A program made the position numbers and the translations under genes. The notes beneath the pieces are model-generated. The model was not told where the DNA came from. It did no database searches and saw only the letters and a program-made list of their open reading frames with translations. Shown piece after piece: positions 7,637 to 15,136 of a stretch of DNA of 36,408 bases. Source of the stretch: a virus; IMG/VR virus record IMGVR_UViG_3300021963_000347, positions 1 through 36,408 of that record; one strand, 5' to 3'. How positions within the stretch are numbered: the stretch's first letter is position 1; each line of letters opens with the position of its first letter.

Positions 7637-9826
7637 TCAAACAGTTCCTGCAACTTCCTCAAAGCTGACCCCAGTTCGAGTCGCTACGAAAGTTAGAGTT
7701 ACGTAGTTAATTGACTTTGTTGGTTTCAGATAAATGTCAGCTCTGAATTCGTTATTGTCAATAACATCAGGAGTATTATTTGTTTCATCACAAACAACTA
7801 AGAAGTCGTAAAGACCACGTTTTGCTTGGATGTCTCTCAGATATGGTTCAACAATGTTCACAAAGTTAGATCTTGTAATTTGATCGTTCAGTTCAAAGAG
7901 TTGAGCATTTGCAGTTCTTTCAAGTGCTTGTTCTACTGTTAAGAAAAGACGACGAACATTGATTCTATCAAATGCCGAAGCGTATGCCAGCGCGGTTTTA
8001 TCTCCATAAAGAATAACTCCTACTCCTGGTTGATTAATAATTGAGTTTACTCTCAGTGGATAAAGTTGATCTCTCTGCGCTTTAGATGGATTGTATGCAA
8101 GTTTAATTGCATTGTTTAACACACCTCTTTGTTGACCAGCTGGTGAGAACCAAGGATAAGCGGTAATTGAAGTTCTCACCATCAATCCAGCAACGTCTCC
8201 ATTACATGGAATGTATCTAAATTGATTGTTAAATCTATCATAGGTGTACTTATAACCACTATCAAATACTGCAAACGAAGAAGATGAAATTGGTGAGAAA
8301 AATTCAATCAGGTTCGTTGTTTGTGTAGTGGAATTTGTTACATTAACCACATCAGCTCTATGAGGAGAAACAACCGCGATGCAATCTTTTCTTGCATTGG
8401 CAAGAGAGACTAAGTAATTTGCTTTGGCTTGAGATTCAAATTTATTATTTAAACCTGGACCCATAAGGAAGTAGTCTACAGCGATCTCATCTTTATTTGA
8501 GAATAATCCATAAGAAGTAACAAGATCTGCTAATGTTGCTGTCATTCCGTTTGTTGCGGAATAGTCAACGCCAGCACTCAAAGTATATGCAACGTTTCCA
8601 ATGGCACTAAAGGTTTTTCCTTGTGCAGGAAGATTCCACTGACCTTGAGACTCTGTATTTGCTGTAAACGAAGTTGAGAACCCTGTCGCTCTTGGGGTCG
8701 TTACGTTATAGCTGTCAGACCCTACAGAAGGATTGTCTCCAGCATAGACATTTTCCGAGAAATCTGCAATATAGTTCTTCCAGAAAATTTTCTGTGGAGA
8801 ATTAATTGCTGAAACAGCATCTGTAGATTTAGAGAGTCCAATATGCTTTTCTAAGAGATTGCCTTGAATACCAGTAATAGTTCCTCTGTCATCGTAAACT
8901 ACAACATGAATTTCATCATACTTGCAGTTTCTTTCTGAAGCATATGAAGAAGTACCTGGTTTTGGTGCTAAAGACTTCCAATATACTGTTTGGTTGGAAA
9001 GACCAAGAGTTTGTTGATCATACCAATCAAGAACGGATGTTGCTGTATTAGTTGTTCCAGTTTGAATACCACTAGTATTAATAAACTTAACAGAGTCATT
9101 TACCGTAAATGAAGATGCTCTTTCTGATTGTTTGTAATCAATTGTAGTCTCTGTTCCTGCGGAAGAAACTCTGGAGAATATTTTTACATCAATGCTACTA
9201 TTGCCGTTAGTTGCGTCTGTGGTAACTCCAGTGATTATACCCTTTAAGTAACCAGTGAATGTATTTGTTGCGCCATCTCCTGGGATAGTTGCACTAGTTA
9301 AAGCAACAGTAACTCCAACACCAATCGTAGCACCAGCATTTCCAGGGCTTGTCGTATTAATTCCGATTATTTGATCTGCTTTGCTGTCAATAACACATAT
9401 CTTTAAATTATTTGCCCAAGATCCAGGATTTTTTGCAGCAAAAACAAATGGAGCTGAGTCTGCAGAATGGTTTGCAGTATAATCATCGTAGTTATCAATT
9501 TGCAAAGCTGTGGTTGCAGCATATCCAACTGCAGCATTAGCATTGTTTAATGTAGAACCACCAGTTCTGACAACTTTTAATACTCCACCATAACTTAAGA
9601 ATGATGATGCTGACATCCAATACTCATATTGAGCATCAGTCGATAATGGTTTTCCAAATGTATTGATTAATTGTGCTTCCGTTGCAATGTCAATTGGTTC
9701 ATTAACTGGTCCTTTTGTAAAAGGTCCTGCAATTGCTCCAATGTTATCGAGAACATTATCAGCTCTCCCTACAGTTAAATCAACTTCCCTGATAAGTACA
9801 CCAGGAGATAATTGAGGAGTCGCCAT
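7637..9826 (-). CDS. 18: Contractile tail sheath protein gp18
   Basis: The 729-residue product starts with the sheath signature LSPGVLIREVDLT and ends in the conserved sheath C-terminal domain. That domain includes GVGVILYGDKTAL, RINVRRLFLTVEQALERTA and a strand RADIYLKPTKSINYVTLTF, which in T4 interlocks with neighbouring subunits. T4 gp18 is 659; the extra length is in the middle, where sheath proteins carry variable, outward-facing domains. It is followed by tube gp19 and preceded by the packaging genes. A GATAAATA late motif and an ACGGAGAA ribosome site lie upstream. Confidence 0.96.
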   Translation of the reverse strand: MATPQLSPGVLIREVDLTVGRADNVLDNIGAIAGPFTKGPVNEPIDIATEAQLINTFGKPLSTDAQYEYWMSASSFLSYGGVLKVVRTGGSTLNNANAAVGYAATTALQIDNYDDYTANHSADSAPFVFAAKNPGSWANNLKICVIDSKADQIIGINTTSPGNAGATIGVGVTVALTSATIPGDGATNTFTGYLKGIITGVTTDATNGNSSIDVKIFSRVSSAGTETTIDYKQSERASSFTVNDSVKFINTSGIQTGTTNTATSVLDWYDQQTLGLSNQTVYWKSLAPKPGTSSYASERNCKYDEIHVVVYDDRGTITGIQGNLLEKHIGLSKSTDAVSAINSPQKIFWKNYIADFSENVYAGDNPSVGSDSYNVTTPRATGFSTSFTANTESQGQWNLPAQGKTFSAIGNVAYTLSAGVDYSATNGMTATLADLVTSYGLFSNKDEIAVDYFLMGPGLNNKFESQAKANYLVSLANARKDCIAVVSPHRADVVNVTNSTTQTTNLIEFFSPISSSSFAVFDSGYKYTYDRFNNQFRYIPCNGDVAGLMVRTSITAYPWFSPAGQQRGVLNNAIKLAYNPSKAQRDQLYPLRVNSIINQPGVGVILYGDKTALAYASAFDRINVRRLFLTVEQALERTANAQLFELNDQITRSNFVNIVEPYLRDIQAKRGLYDFLVVCDETNNTPDVIDNNEFRADIYLKPTKSINYVTLTFVATRTGVSFEEVAGTV

Positions 9827-9861
9827 GTTTTTCTCCGTTAGATCTCAGTTTATCTAAAAAA

Positions 9862-9869
9862 TATTTATC
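9862..9869 (-). promoter_or_regulatory. Late promoter motif GATAAATA upstream of gp18
   Basis: GATAAATA on the minus strand sits in the 82-base gap before gp18, 36 bases from its ATG. The rest of this gap shows no gene or hairpin. Confidence 0.6.
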
Positions 9870-9908
9870 AAAAAGTTACTTTTCACTGGGAAAACAATGC
9901 ATGAACAC

Positions 9909-10133
9909 CTACCAGTCAGGATATTCCCATAAAATGTTTTGATTTTTTAACTTTCTATTTGCTAGAACTCGATTCTTCGTACACTCTTTGCATTCATAAG
10001 AATACGCGGAAACTGAAACACCTTTTCTAATTCTATAAAAATCTTCGATTAAATTTTTTTCTTTATGGCAAGTCCTACACTTTCTTTCGGTAAAAAATAA
10101 ATGTCCAAGTCTCAACTGGCCATCTAAGTCCAT
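9909..10133 (-). CDS. Small zinc-binding protein, endonuclease VII-like Zn module
   Basis: The product is 74 residues when started at the ATG at 10133-10131, which overlaps the gp17 stop as TAATG. An upstream in-frame ATG at 10148 would add five residues but lies inside gp17. The core is CRTCHKEKNLIEDFYR...YSYECKECTKNRV, two CxxC pairs about 24 residues apart. This resembles the zinc-binding part that precedes the HNH core in recombination endonuclease VII-type proteins. No HNH His/Asn motif follows, so nuclease activity is not supported. It could be a truncated nuclease, a regulator, or a packaging accessory coupled to terminase synthesis. Confidence 0.75.
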   Translation of the reverse strand: MDLDGQLRLGHLFFTERKCRTCHKEKNLIEDFYRIRKGVSVSAYSYECKECTKNRVLANRKLKNQNILWEYPDW

Positions 10134-11776
10134 TACCGATATTCCCACATAAATGCCCGATCACCATATTCATCGGTAAACCATCTATCACCTTCTTCAT
10201 CAATAAAACTATTTTCATCCGTACCATCAACGATAAATCCAAAGGGTGACATGTCTTGTTCTATCTGGTTCTTCTGTTCTTCATAGAGACGTTTACGAAC
10301 ATCTTGATCTGTAAGTTCTTTGAAGTAATCTTGTGCAACCAACCAAGCATAGATCACAAGACACATTGCTAAGTCATCATTACAACCTTCTTCTGCCTCA
10401 AAAGAATTATGCTTCTGAATGAACGTTGTAAGTTCACTCATAATCTCATAATCATTGAAAATAAGTTTATCTTCTTCAATCATCGTCTTTAAATTAAGGC
10501 ATCCTACTTTTTTAACTGCCTTAGACATCTTGACTCCAAGTTGAGTCTTCTTACCAGAAAATCCCTGGCCCACAATTTGTCCTGCACGACCACGCATTGA
10601 GCACATCAAAAGATTATTATACTCTAGATCATAGTGAATAATCGATGCTACCTGATCTCCAACGTCGTTGACTTCACAAAGAATAAACGCATCATTATAA
10701 CTCTTAGCTAAGTCAACAATAACGCTTGGGAAAAGCATCGGTTTGATTTCATTATTTCGATATTTTGCAACTACCCTATGTGGAAATTGTGTAATGTCTA
10801 CAACGGTAAACGCTGAGTAATCGTTTCCTACGCCTCTGGCTACGTCTACAGTCATCAAATAGTCATGTTCCTCAATAGGGTCTACATATACATCTAAACC
10901 CGCGCTACGGGTCTTAGGATGGTCATAGACTAAGGTTCTAAGTTTACTTGGAGAAATAAGAGTATCAACAGATCCAAGGAACTCACATTCAAATTCAACT
11001 TTGAACTGTTGCTCTGAAGTGTTTGCAATCGTTTGTTTTTTCCACTCAGCATCACGACCAGGAACTTCAGACCAATGAACATCAGTAAAAATATATTCAT
11101 TTTTACCACGCTCAGCATCATGCCACATACGGTAGAAGTGATTCATACCGTGTGGAGTAGAAACAATGATTACTTTTGTACTTTTACCTGAAGTAATTGT
11201 AGGATAAACCGATGCAAAGAATGAATCTGCGATGTGATTTGGAACGAACGCAAATTCGTCCAAAAAGAGAATATTGAAAGACATACCACGAACCGCAGAA
11301 GCAGAAGTAGAAGCAGCCAAGATTTTACTTCCGTTTTCCAATTCCAAAGATCCTTTGTTCCAAGCGATGATTCCCTGTTGCATCCATTTTGGTAAATTTT
11401 CATACGCTGTCTGCAAACGATCTAAAAGTTCTCTTGCTGTTGCGGCTTTGTTTGCAAGGATACCTATATTTACATTATCATTGAATACTGCGTAATGTAA
11501 AAGAAATGATACCACGGTTGTAGACTTACCAGTCTGTCGAGGCATCTTGCAAATATTAAAGCGATGTTGGTGGAAATTGTTAACTAACCTTTCCTGAAAT
11601 GGATACATCGCAAAAGGTTGAAGACCCTTATCAAGAGTCACGATCTTTACATAATTTTTTGCAAAATATACAGGATCATTTTTACAGCGAACAAATTCAC
11701 GAATCTGATCTTCAGTAAATTCAATTGGTGTATTGGCTTTCTTTAATAGTGGATTACCAAGATATACGTCACTCAT
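10133..11776 (-). CDS. 17: Terminase large subunit gp17
   Basis: The 547-residue protein has both halves of the packaging motor. The ATPase half shows a Walker A motif PRQTGKST (residues 79-86), Walker B ILFLDEF (169-175, Asp173/Glu174) and the coupling motif STP (206-208). The RNase H-like nuclease half shows Asp311 in MTVDVARG, Glu368 in ILCEVNDVGD and an acidic pair at 467-468 in CNDDLAM, matching the three catalytic acids of T4 gp17. Length is below T4 (610), mainly at the termini. It translocates DNA through the portal and cuts concatemers. It is separated from its small subunit gp16 by the fibre region. Confidence 0.97.
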   Translation of the reverse strand: MSDVYLGNPLLKKANTPIEFTEDQIREFVRCKNDPVYFAKNYVKIVTLDKGLQPFAMYPFQERLVNNFHQHRFNICKMPRQTGKSTTVVSFLLHYAVFNDNVNIGILANKAATARELLDRLQTAYENLPKWMQQGIIAWNKGSLELENGSKILAASTSASAVRGMSFNILFLDEFAFVPNHIADSFFASVYPTITSGKSTKVIIVSTPHGMNHFYRMWHDAERGKNEYIFTDVHWSEVPGRDAEWKKQTIANTSEQQFKVEFECEFLGSVDTLISPSKLRTLVYDHPKTRSAGLDVYVDPIEEHDYLMTVDVARGVGNDYSAFTVVDITQFPHRVVAKYRNNEIKPMLFPSVIVDLAKSYNDAFILCEVNDVGDQVASIIHYDLEYNNLLMCSMRGRAGQIVGQGFSGKKTQLGVKMSKAVKKVGCLNLKTMIEEDKLIFNDYEIMSELTTFIQKHNSFEAEEGCNDDLAMCLVIYAWLVAQDYFKELTDQDVRKRLYEEQKNQIEQDMSPFGFIVDGTDENSFIDEEGDRWFTDEYGDRAFMWEYR

Positions 11777-11782
11777 AATAAA

Positions 11783-13057
11783 TTACCTTTGTTCAATCCA
11801 GTTCAATACTGCAAGTGCTGCTTTATTCGTATTGGGACTTGCACAAGCGAGTGTATAAGTATCACTGATTGTTCCAATACCACTTCTACCAATTTGTAGT
11901 TGTGCTTTATCATCAATATCAATCAATGCTGCACCACCACCAACAACAAATCCATTCAATAAAGTAGTTCCACCAGTCGTTGCAGTTTCAGTAATATTAT
12001 ATTGCATAAAGGAGTTTGGATCTGGATGATCTACCCAAGTTCCACCTGTGTTTGTTGCATTCTCAAGAAGTTTCCAATATACATTTGTATTATCATTCGT
12101 TGCCGCTTGTAATGATCTCAAAATCATTACTGCAGATAATTGTGTAGATTTTAGACGAATACTTACAATGGGGTAAAATGTATTTGCAGAAGTCATTGTT
12201 GTCCCTGTAATAGGATTTGCGATACTTACAAGAGTTCCAAGTTTTTCTGGTTCTCCTTCTTGAATCAAAGAATTAGAACCCTGATATATGTAATGAGTTC
12301 CTGCGACACCAGTTACATTTTCTATTTCAACTCTGATTGGTAAAAATGGCGTGGAACACCAAACTTTATCATTTGTATTTCCATTATCAAAAGTATGAGA
12401 TGCGATGGTCTCATTCTTCATCAACCAATTAAACTGGACGATACCTGCACCATACCATTCATAGTTGATGGAGATCATTTGTTGTTTTGTTGGATCTGCA
12501 GTTACTCCCGTCCAACCATTACCATCAAACTTTTCACCATTCCAATTATCTCTGGTTACTCTAGTTTCAGTAGCAATACCTGATGTATTGCTGCGAATTA
12601 CATAAGAATATGTTCCTCCATTATCCTCAAAGTATGCACCATTATTATCATCAAACAATCCAAATCTTCTACGAATACCTACCTGTGGGGTATCAAGACG
12701 AATTGCAAATGCAAGTGTTGCAGATCTACCAGGAATGTATCTCATTACCTGTTTGGTTTGACGAATAACTTTACTTCCTGCAGTTGATCCAACTTGCATC
12801 ACAACATTGCTTGATGATGCATTATGAGTTGCAGTTCCAACTCCAACTATTCTTTCATCCCATACATCAGTCTCTTTACCGTACTGGAAGGTGTTGAAGA
12901 ATACTGTTTGATATGGAGAAACTTTGAGACGATTGTTACCAGTAAATTGTGGCCTCCACTCCGTTTGATTTCCCCAGTGATCCGCAATATTAAAGACCTC
13001 AAAGAGACTTCTCTCTTGATCTAAGAAGTCCTGTGTTTTCTTATTCCACTGTGCCAT
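11783..13057 (-). CDS. Virion structural protein of the gp16-gp17 interval
   Basis: This 424-residue protein begins MAQWNKKTQDFLDQERSLFEVF and is dominated by beta-strand sequence. It has NTFQYGKETDVWDE, GRSATLAFAIRLDTPQVGIRRRFGLFD and a Gly-rich tail ending in ALAVLNWIEQR. I recognise it as a type found beside gp17 in marine T4-like phages, where it is annotated as a structural protein, but I know of no assigned role. The central part, with Trp-rich segments such as INYEWYGAGIVQFNW, looks like a lectin-type jelly roll. That suggests a tail or head appendage. It is packed between neighbouring genes with gaps of three to six bases and has no promoter motif of its own. Confidence 0.75.
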   Translation of the reverse strand: MAQWNKKTQDFLDQERSLFEVFNIADHWGNQTEWRPQFTGNNRLKVSPYQTVFFNTFQYGKETDVWDERIVGVGTATHNASSSNVVMQVGSTAGSKVIRQTKQVMRYIPGRSATLAFAIRLDTPQVGIRRRFGLFDDNNGAYFEDNGGTYSYVIRSNTSGIATETRVTRDNWNGEKFDGNGWTGVTADPTKQQMISINYEWYGAGIVQFNWLMKNETIASHTFDNGNTNDKVWCSTPFLPIRVEIENVTGVAGTHYIYQGSNSLIQEGEPEKLGTLVSIANPITGTTMTSANTFYPIVSIRLKSTQLSAVMILRSLQAATNDNTNVYWKLLENATNTGGTWVDHPDPNSFMQYNITETATTGGTTLLNGFVVGGGAALIDIDDKAQLQIGRSGIGTISDTYTLACASPNTNKAALAVLNWIEQR

Positions 13058-13060
13058 AAA

Positions 13061-13378
13061 TCAAATCCAATCTAATTTTGCTGGGTGGTATCGTTTTGAA
13101 TCTGTAATTTTAACTTTTTCTTCGATTGCAGGATAAATTTGATGCACAATTGCTCCTGGATACTGATCTTGCAATTGTTCTGATAAACCATTTAAAGATG
13201 GTAAACCATTATCTGTTTCTATTTTCATTCTATATAGACTTCCTCGCCAAACCACATCCGCATAAAACTCCTCAGAAACTCTTTGCTGTTGCTGAGAGTC
13301 ATTTCCAATAATTAAAGTACCGTTAAAATCTCCAGAAATGTTAACGCTTTCGGAGAGAAATTGATTAAAACTTTTCAT
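13061..13378 (-). CDS. Small protein sharing the WRG-YPG domain of its neighbour
   Basis: The product is 105 residues from the ATG at 13378-13376, which overlaps the upstream stop as TAATG. An ATG 12 bases further up is possible but lies inside the neighbour. It opens with MKSFNQFLSE, a head-like tag seen at the start of several small cyanophage proteins. It then carries a domain with ADVVWRGSLYRMK and a later QLQDQYPGAIV. The same domain occurs in residues 410-475 of the 565-residue neighbour, as TWRGKSYMAK and QIQKVYPGSTV. The two genes thus contain a duplicated domain and are translationally coupled. Function unknown. Confidence 0.78.
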   Translation of the reverse strand: MKSFNQFLSESVNISGDFNGTLIIGNDSQQQQRVSEEFYADVVWRGSLYRMKIETDNGLPSLNGLSEQLQDQYPGAIVHQIYPAIEEKVKITDSKRYHPAKLDWI

Positions 13379-15075
13379 TAGCAGTTCCAAGCTCTGAGTG
13401 ATTTGTTAATACGTGAATCTGGGTCTCTTGCGGTTTTAGAAGAAGTGAGTTTCTTTTTCATACCCTTCATTCGAGCACAAAAACTCTTCCTGCGGGGATT
13501 TCCAACCTTCTTTGAAGGTGCCTTAAGATCGCTTCCAGGATTCTCACGCTCATAAGACTTACGTCCTTTTTCATTGAGACCACCTGATTGATTTTTACCT
13601 TCTTTGCGTTGCCATGCTGCAACTTCTTCGATTTTCTCTTCAGTTACTTGAATCAGTGGTTCTCCAGGTTGTACTTTAGATACCTCATAAGAAAGAACGG
13701 TTGAACCTGGATAAACTTTTTGAATTTGATCATTAACTTCCCTTCTTGTTGGCATCTTAGCATTAGGGAAGAACATCTTTGCCATGTAAGATTTCCCACG
13801 CCAGGTCAGGATGATTGATAATACATTTCCATAAATTGCAGGAATCTTGATTGCCTCAGAAAACTCTTCGTTTGTTGGGTGAATTTGAGCTATACTATAC
13901 TTGGCTGAGTTATCTTTTAGTGCAGTTGGAAGTGAGAACATAGCCCAGGATTTATGTCCATATTTGCATTGATAGTAATGCTCTTCTCTTTGGCATTTTG
14001 GACAATATCTTTTTTCATCATCATTAAGTGGTGCATCCCAGTCTGGTAAATAATCAGTAGATTCTGATTTATTACCCCAATTTGCAGCACCTTTTTTGCG
14101 ACACTTGACAAGTGCTCCAGATGCATAAGCACTTGGCCAAACTTTATATCTTGACTTTACTTTATGATAGCAAGCATCTTTTTTGCCTTCCTCTTCTTTC
14201 ATTGTTTTAGGTTTTTTACCTGCCTTTTTCATTGCAATAGCAATCGCGGCTTGTTGAGCTGGATTTGCTGCTTCTGAAATTTTCTCATCACTTGCCATAT
14301 AATCAGCAGCAGTATCAATAAAATCCGCTGCTCTAGTAATTTTTGACTGAACCCAAGCAGGAATTTGTTGATCTCCTTTTTTAATATGCTTTCTTAACAT
14401 CGCAATAGCTCTTTCGATTTGATCGAACTCTACCATTGCCATGTATCCTTCTTCATCCTTCATCTTTCCAGATGCGATCTCCTTATGATCTTCACTCACA
14501 GGAACACAATTTGGAACAATTTTCTTACCTTTCTTCTTCATTCCAACTTGCTTATATCCTACCCAGCATTTCTCATCAATCTGAGTTTCTTCTGTAGCAA
14601 CATTGATTGCTTTTCCACTTCTTTCTGGATTTGGATCTTTTTTATTCTTACGACGAAACGCTGCTTCCTCTTCGCTTTTCGATAAGTCTCTCTTCATTTT
14701 ACTTGATCCACACTTTGGTTTTGTTGTTTGTCCTGGTTGTTTTGCACAAGGTTTACCTGCATATTTTCCACCTAATTGAACCCATCCAGGTTTTCCATCA
14801 GAAGACTTTGATTTTGAAAACCAATCATGAAGAGAACTATCTCCTGATTTATTTTCTTCTTTCATTGCCTCTTTTTCCATTTTCTTCAGACGTGTATAAT
14901 AATCTGGAATTTCATCTAAATGCTGAAGTGCAATGTCCATAGCAAGATCATGATCTTTCGTATGTTCATGTTCAATAGGCTCACCTATTTTCAGTTGCTT
15001 CTTAATGAAAGAAACATCGACACGATGCTTCTTTGCAATTTGTTCAACTGTTTTATGTGACTTCAGATTAAGCAT
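13378..15075 (-). CDS. Mosaic lysine-rich zinc-ribbon protein (DUF5661...DUF6321 type)
   Basis: The 565-residue protein is a string of short modules, several of which I know from separate marine phage proteins. Residues 5-68 are a DUF5661-like helical unit (HDLAMDIALQHLDEIPDYY). About 80-155 is a DUF5872-like unit (PGWVQLGGKYAGKPCAKQPG). About 168-192 has a CWVGYKQVGMKKKGKK...NC element. About 215-262 contains IPAWVQSKITRAADFIDTA. About 300-335 is a CYHKVKSRYKVWPSAYASG unit. Residues 358-374 form a zinc ribbon CPKC-x8-CKYGH. About 410-475 is the WRG-YPG domain, and about 495-565 is a DUF6321-like end (RRKSFCARMKGMKKK...RAWNC). It is strongly basic with 12 Cys. No catalytic motif is visible. 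A DNA-binding or head-internal protein is possible but unproven. A late motif lies only nine bases before the ATG. Confidence 0.85.
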   Translation of the reverse strand: MLNLKSHKTVEQIAKKHRVDVSFIKKQLKIGEPIEHEHTKDHDLAMDIALQHLDEIPDYYTRLKKMEKEAMKEENKSGDSSLHDWFSKSKSSDGKPGWVQLGGKYAGKPCAKQPGQTTKPKCGSSKMKRDLSKSEEEAAFRRKNKKDPNPERSGKAINVATEETQIDEKCWVGYKQVGMKKKGKKIVPNCVPVSEDHKEIASGKMKDEEGYMAMVEFDQIERAIAMLRKHIKKGDQQIPAWVQSKITRAADFIDTAADYMASDEKISEAANPAQQAAIAIAMKKAGKKPKTMKEEEGKKDACYHKVKSRYKVWPSAYASGALVKCRKKGAANWGNKSESTDYLPDWDAPLNDDEKRYCPKCQREEHYYQCKYGHKSWAMFSLPTALKDNSAKYSIAQIHPTNEEFSEAIKIPAIYGNVLSIILTWRGKSYMAKMFFPNAKMPTRREVNDQIQKVYPGSTVLSYEVSKVQPGEPLIQVTEEKIEEVAAWQRKEGKNQSGGLNEKGRKSYERENPGSDLKAPSKKVGNPRRKSFCARMKGMKKKLTSSKTARDPDSRINKSLRAWNC

Positions 15076-15084
15076 TTTTATTAT

Positions 15085-15092
15085 TATTTATA
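15085..15092 (-). promoter_or_regulatory. Perfect late promoter TATAAATA fused to a terminator
   Basis: The minus strand reads an exact TATAAATA whose first T is the last base of the U-run of the terminator at 15092-15116. The ATG of the 565-residue gene follows after nine bases, so with T4 spacing the leader would be about four bases long. Confidence 0.7.
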
Positions 15093-15116
15093 AAAAAAGG
15101 GGCAGTTGCCTGCCCC
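15092..15116 (-). terminator. Intrinsic terminator after the S74 fibre
   Basis: On the minus strand a perfect 7-bp stem GGGGCAG / CTGCCCC closes a GCAA tetraloop and is followed by seven T residues. It starts about 20 bases past the fibre stop codon. Together with the late motif it forms a compact stop-restart element between the fibre and the mosaic gene. Confidence 0.93.
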
Positions 15117-15136
15117 CGTTAGAATCTAATCAAGAA

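Noticed and set aside
10134-10148. Upstream ATG giving a MGISVMDL start for the zinc protein
   Set aside because: Those codons are the end of gp17; the TAATG overlap start is preferred.
13379-13390. Upstream ATG giving a MELLMKSF start for the small WRG-YPG gene
   Set aside because: It lies inside the preceding gene, whereas the TAATG start gives the MKSFNQFL beginning common to such proteins.
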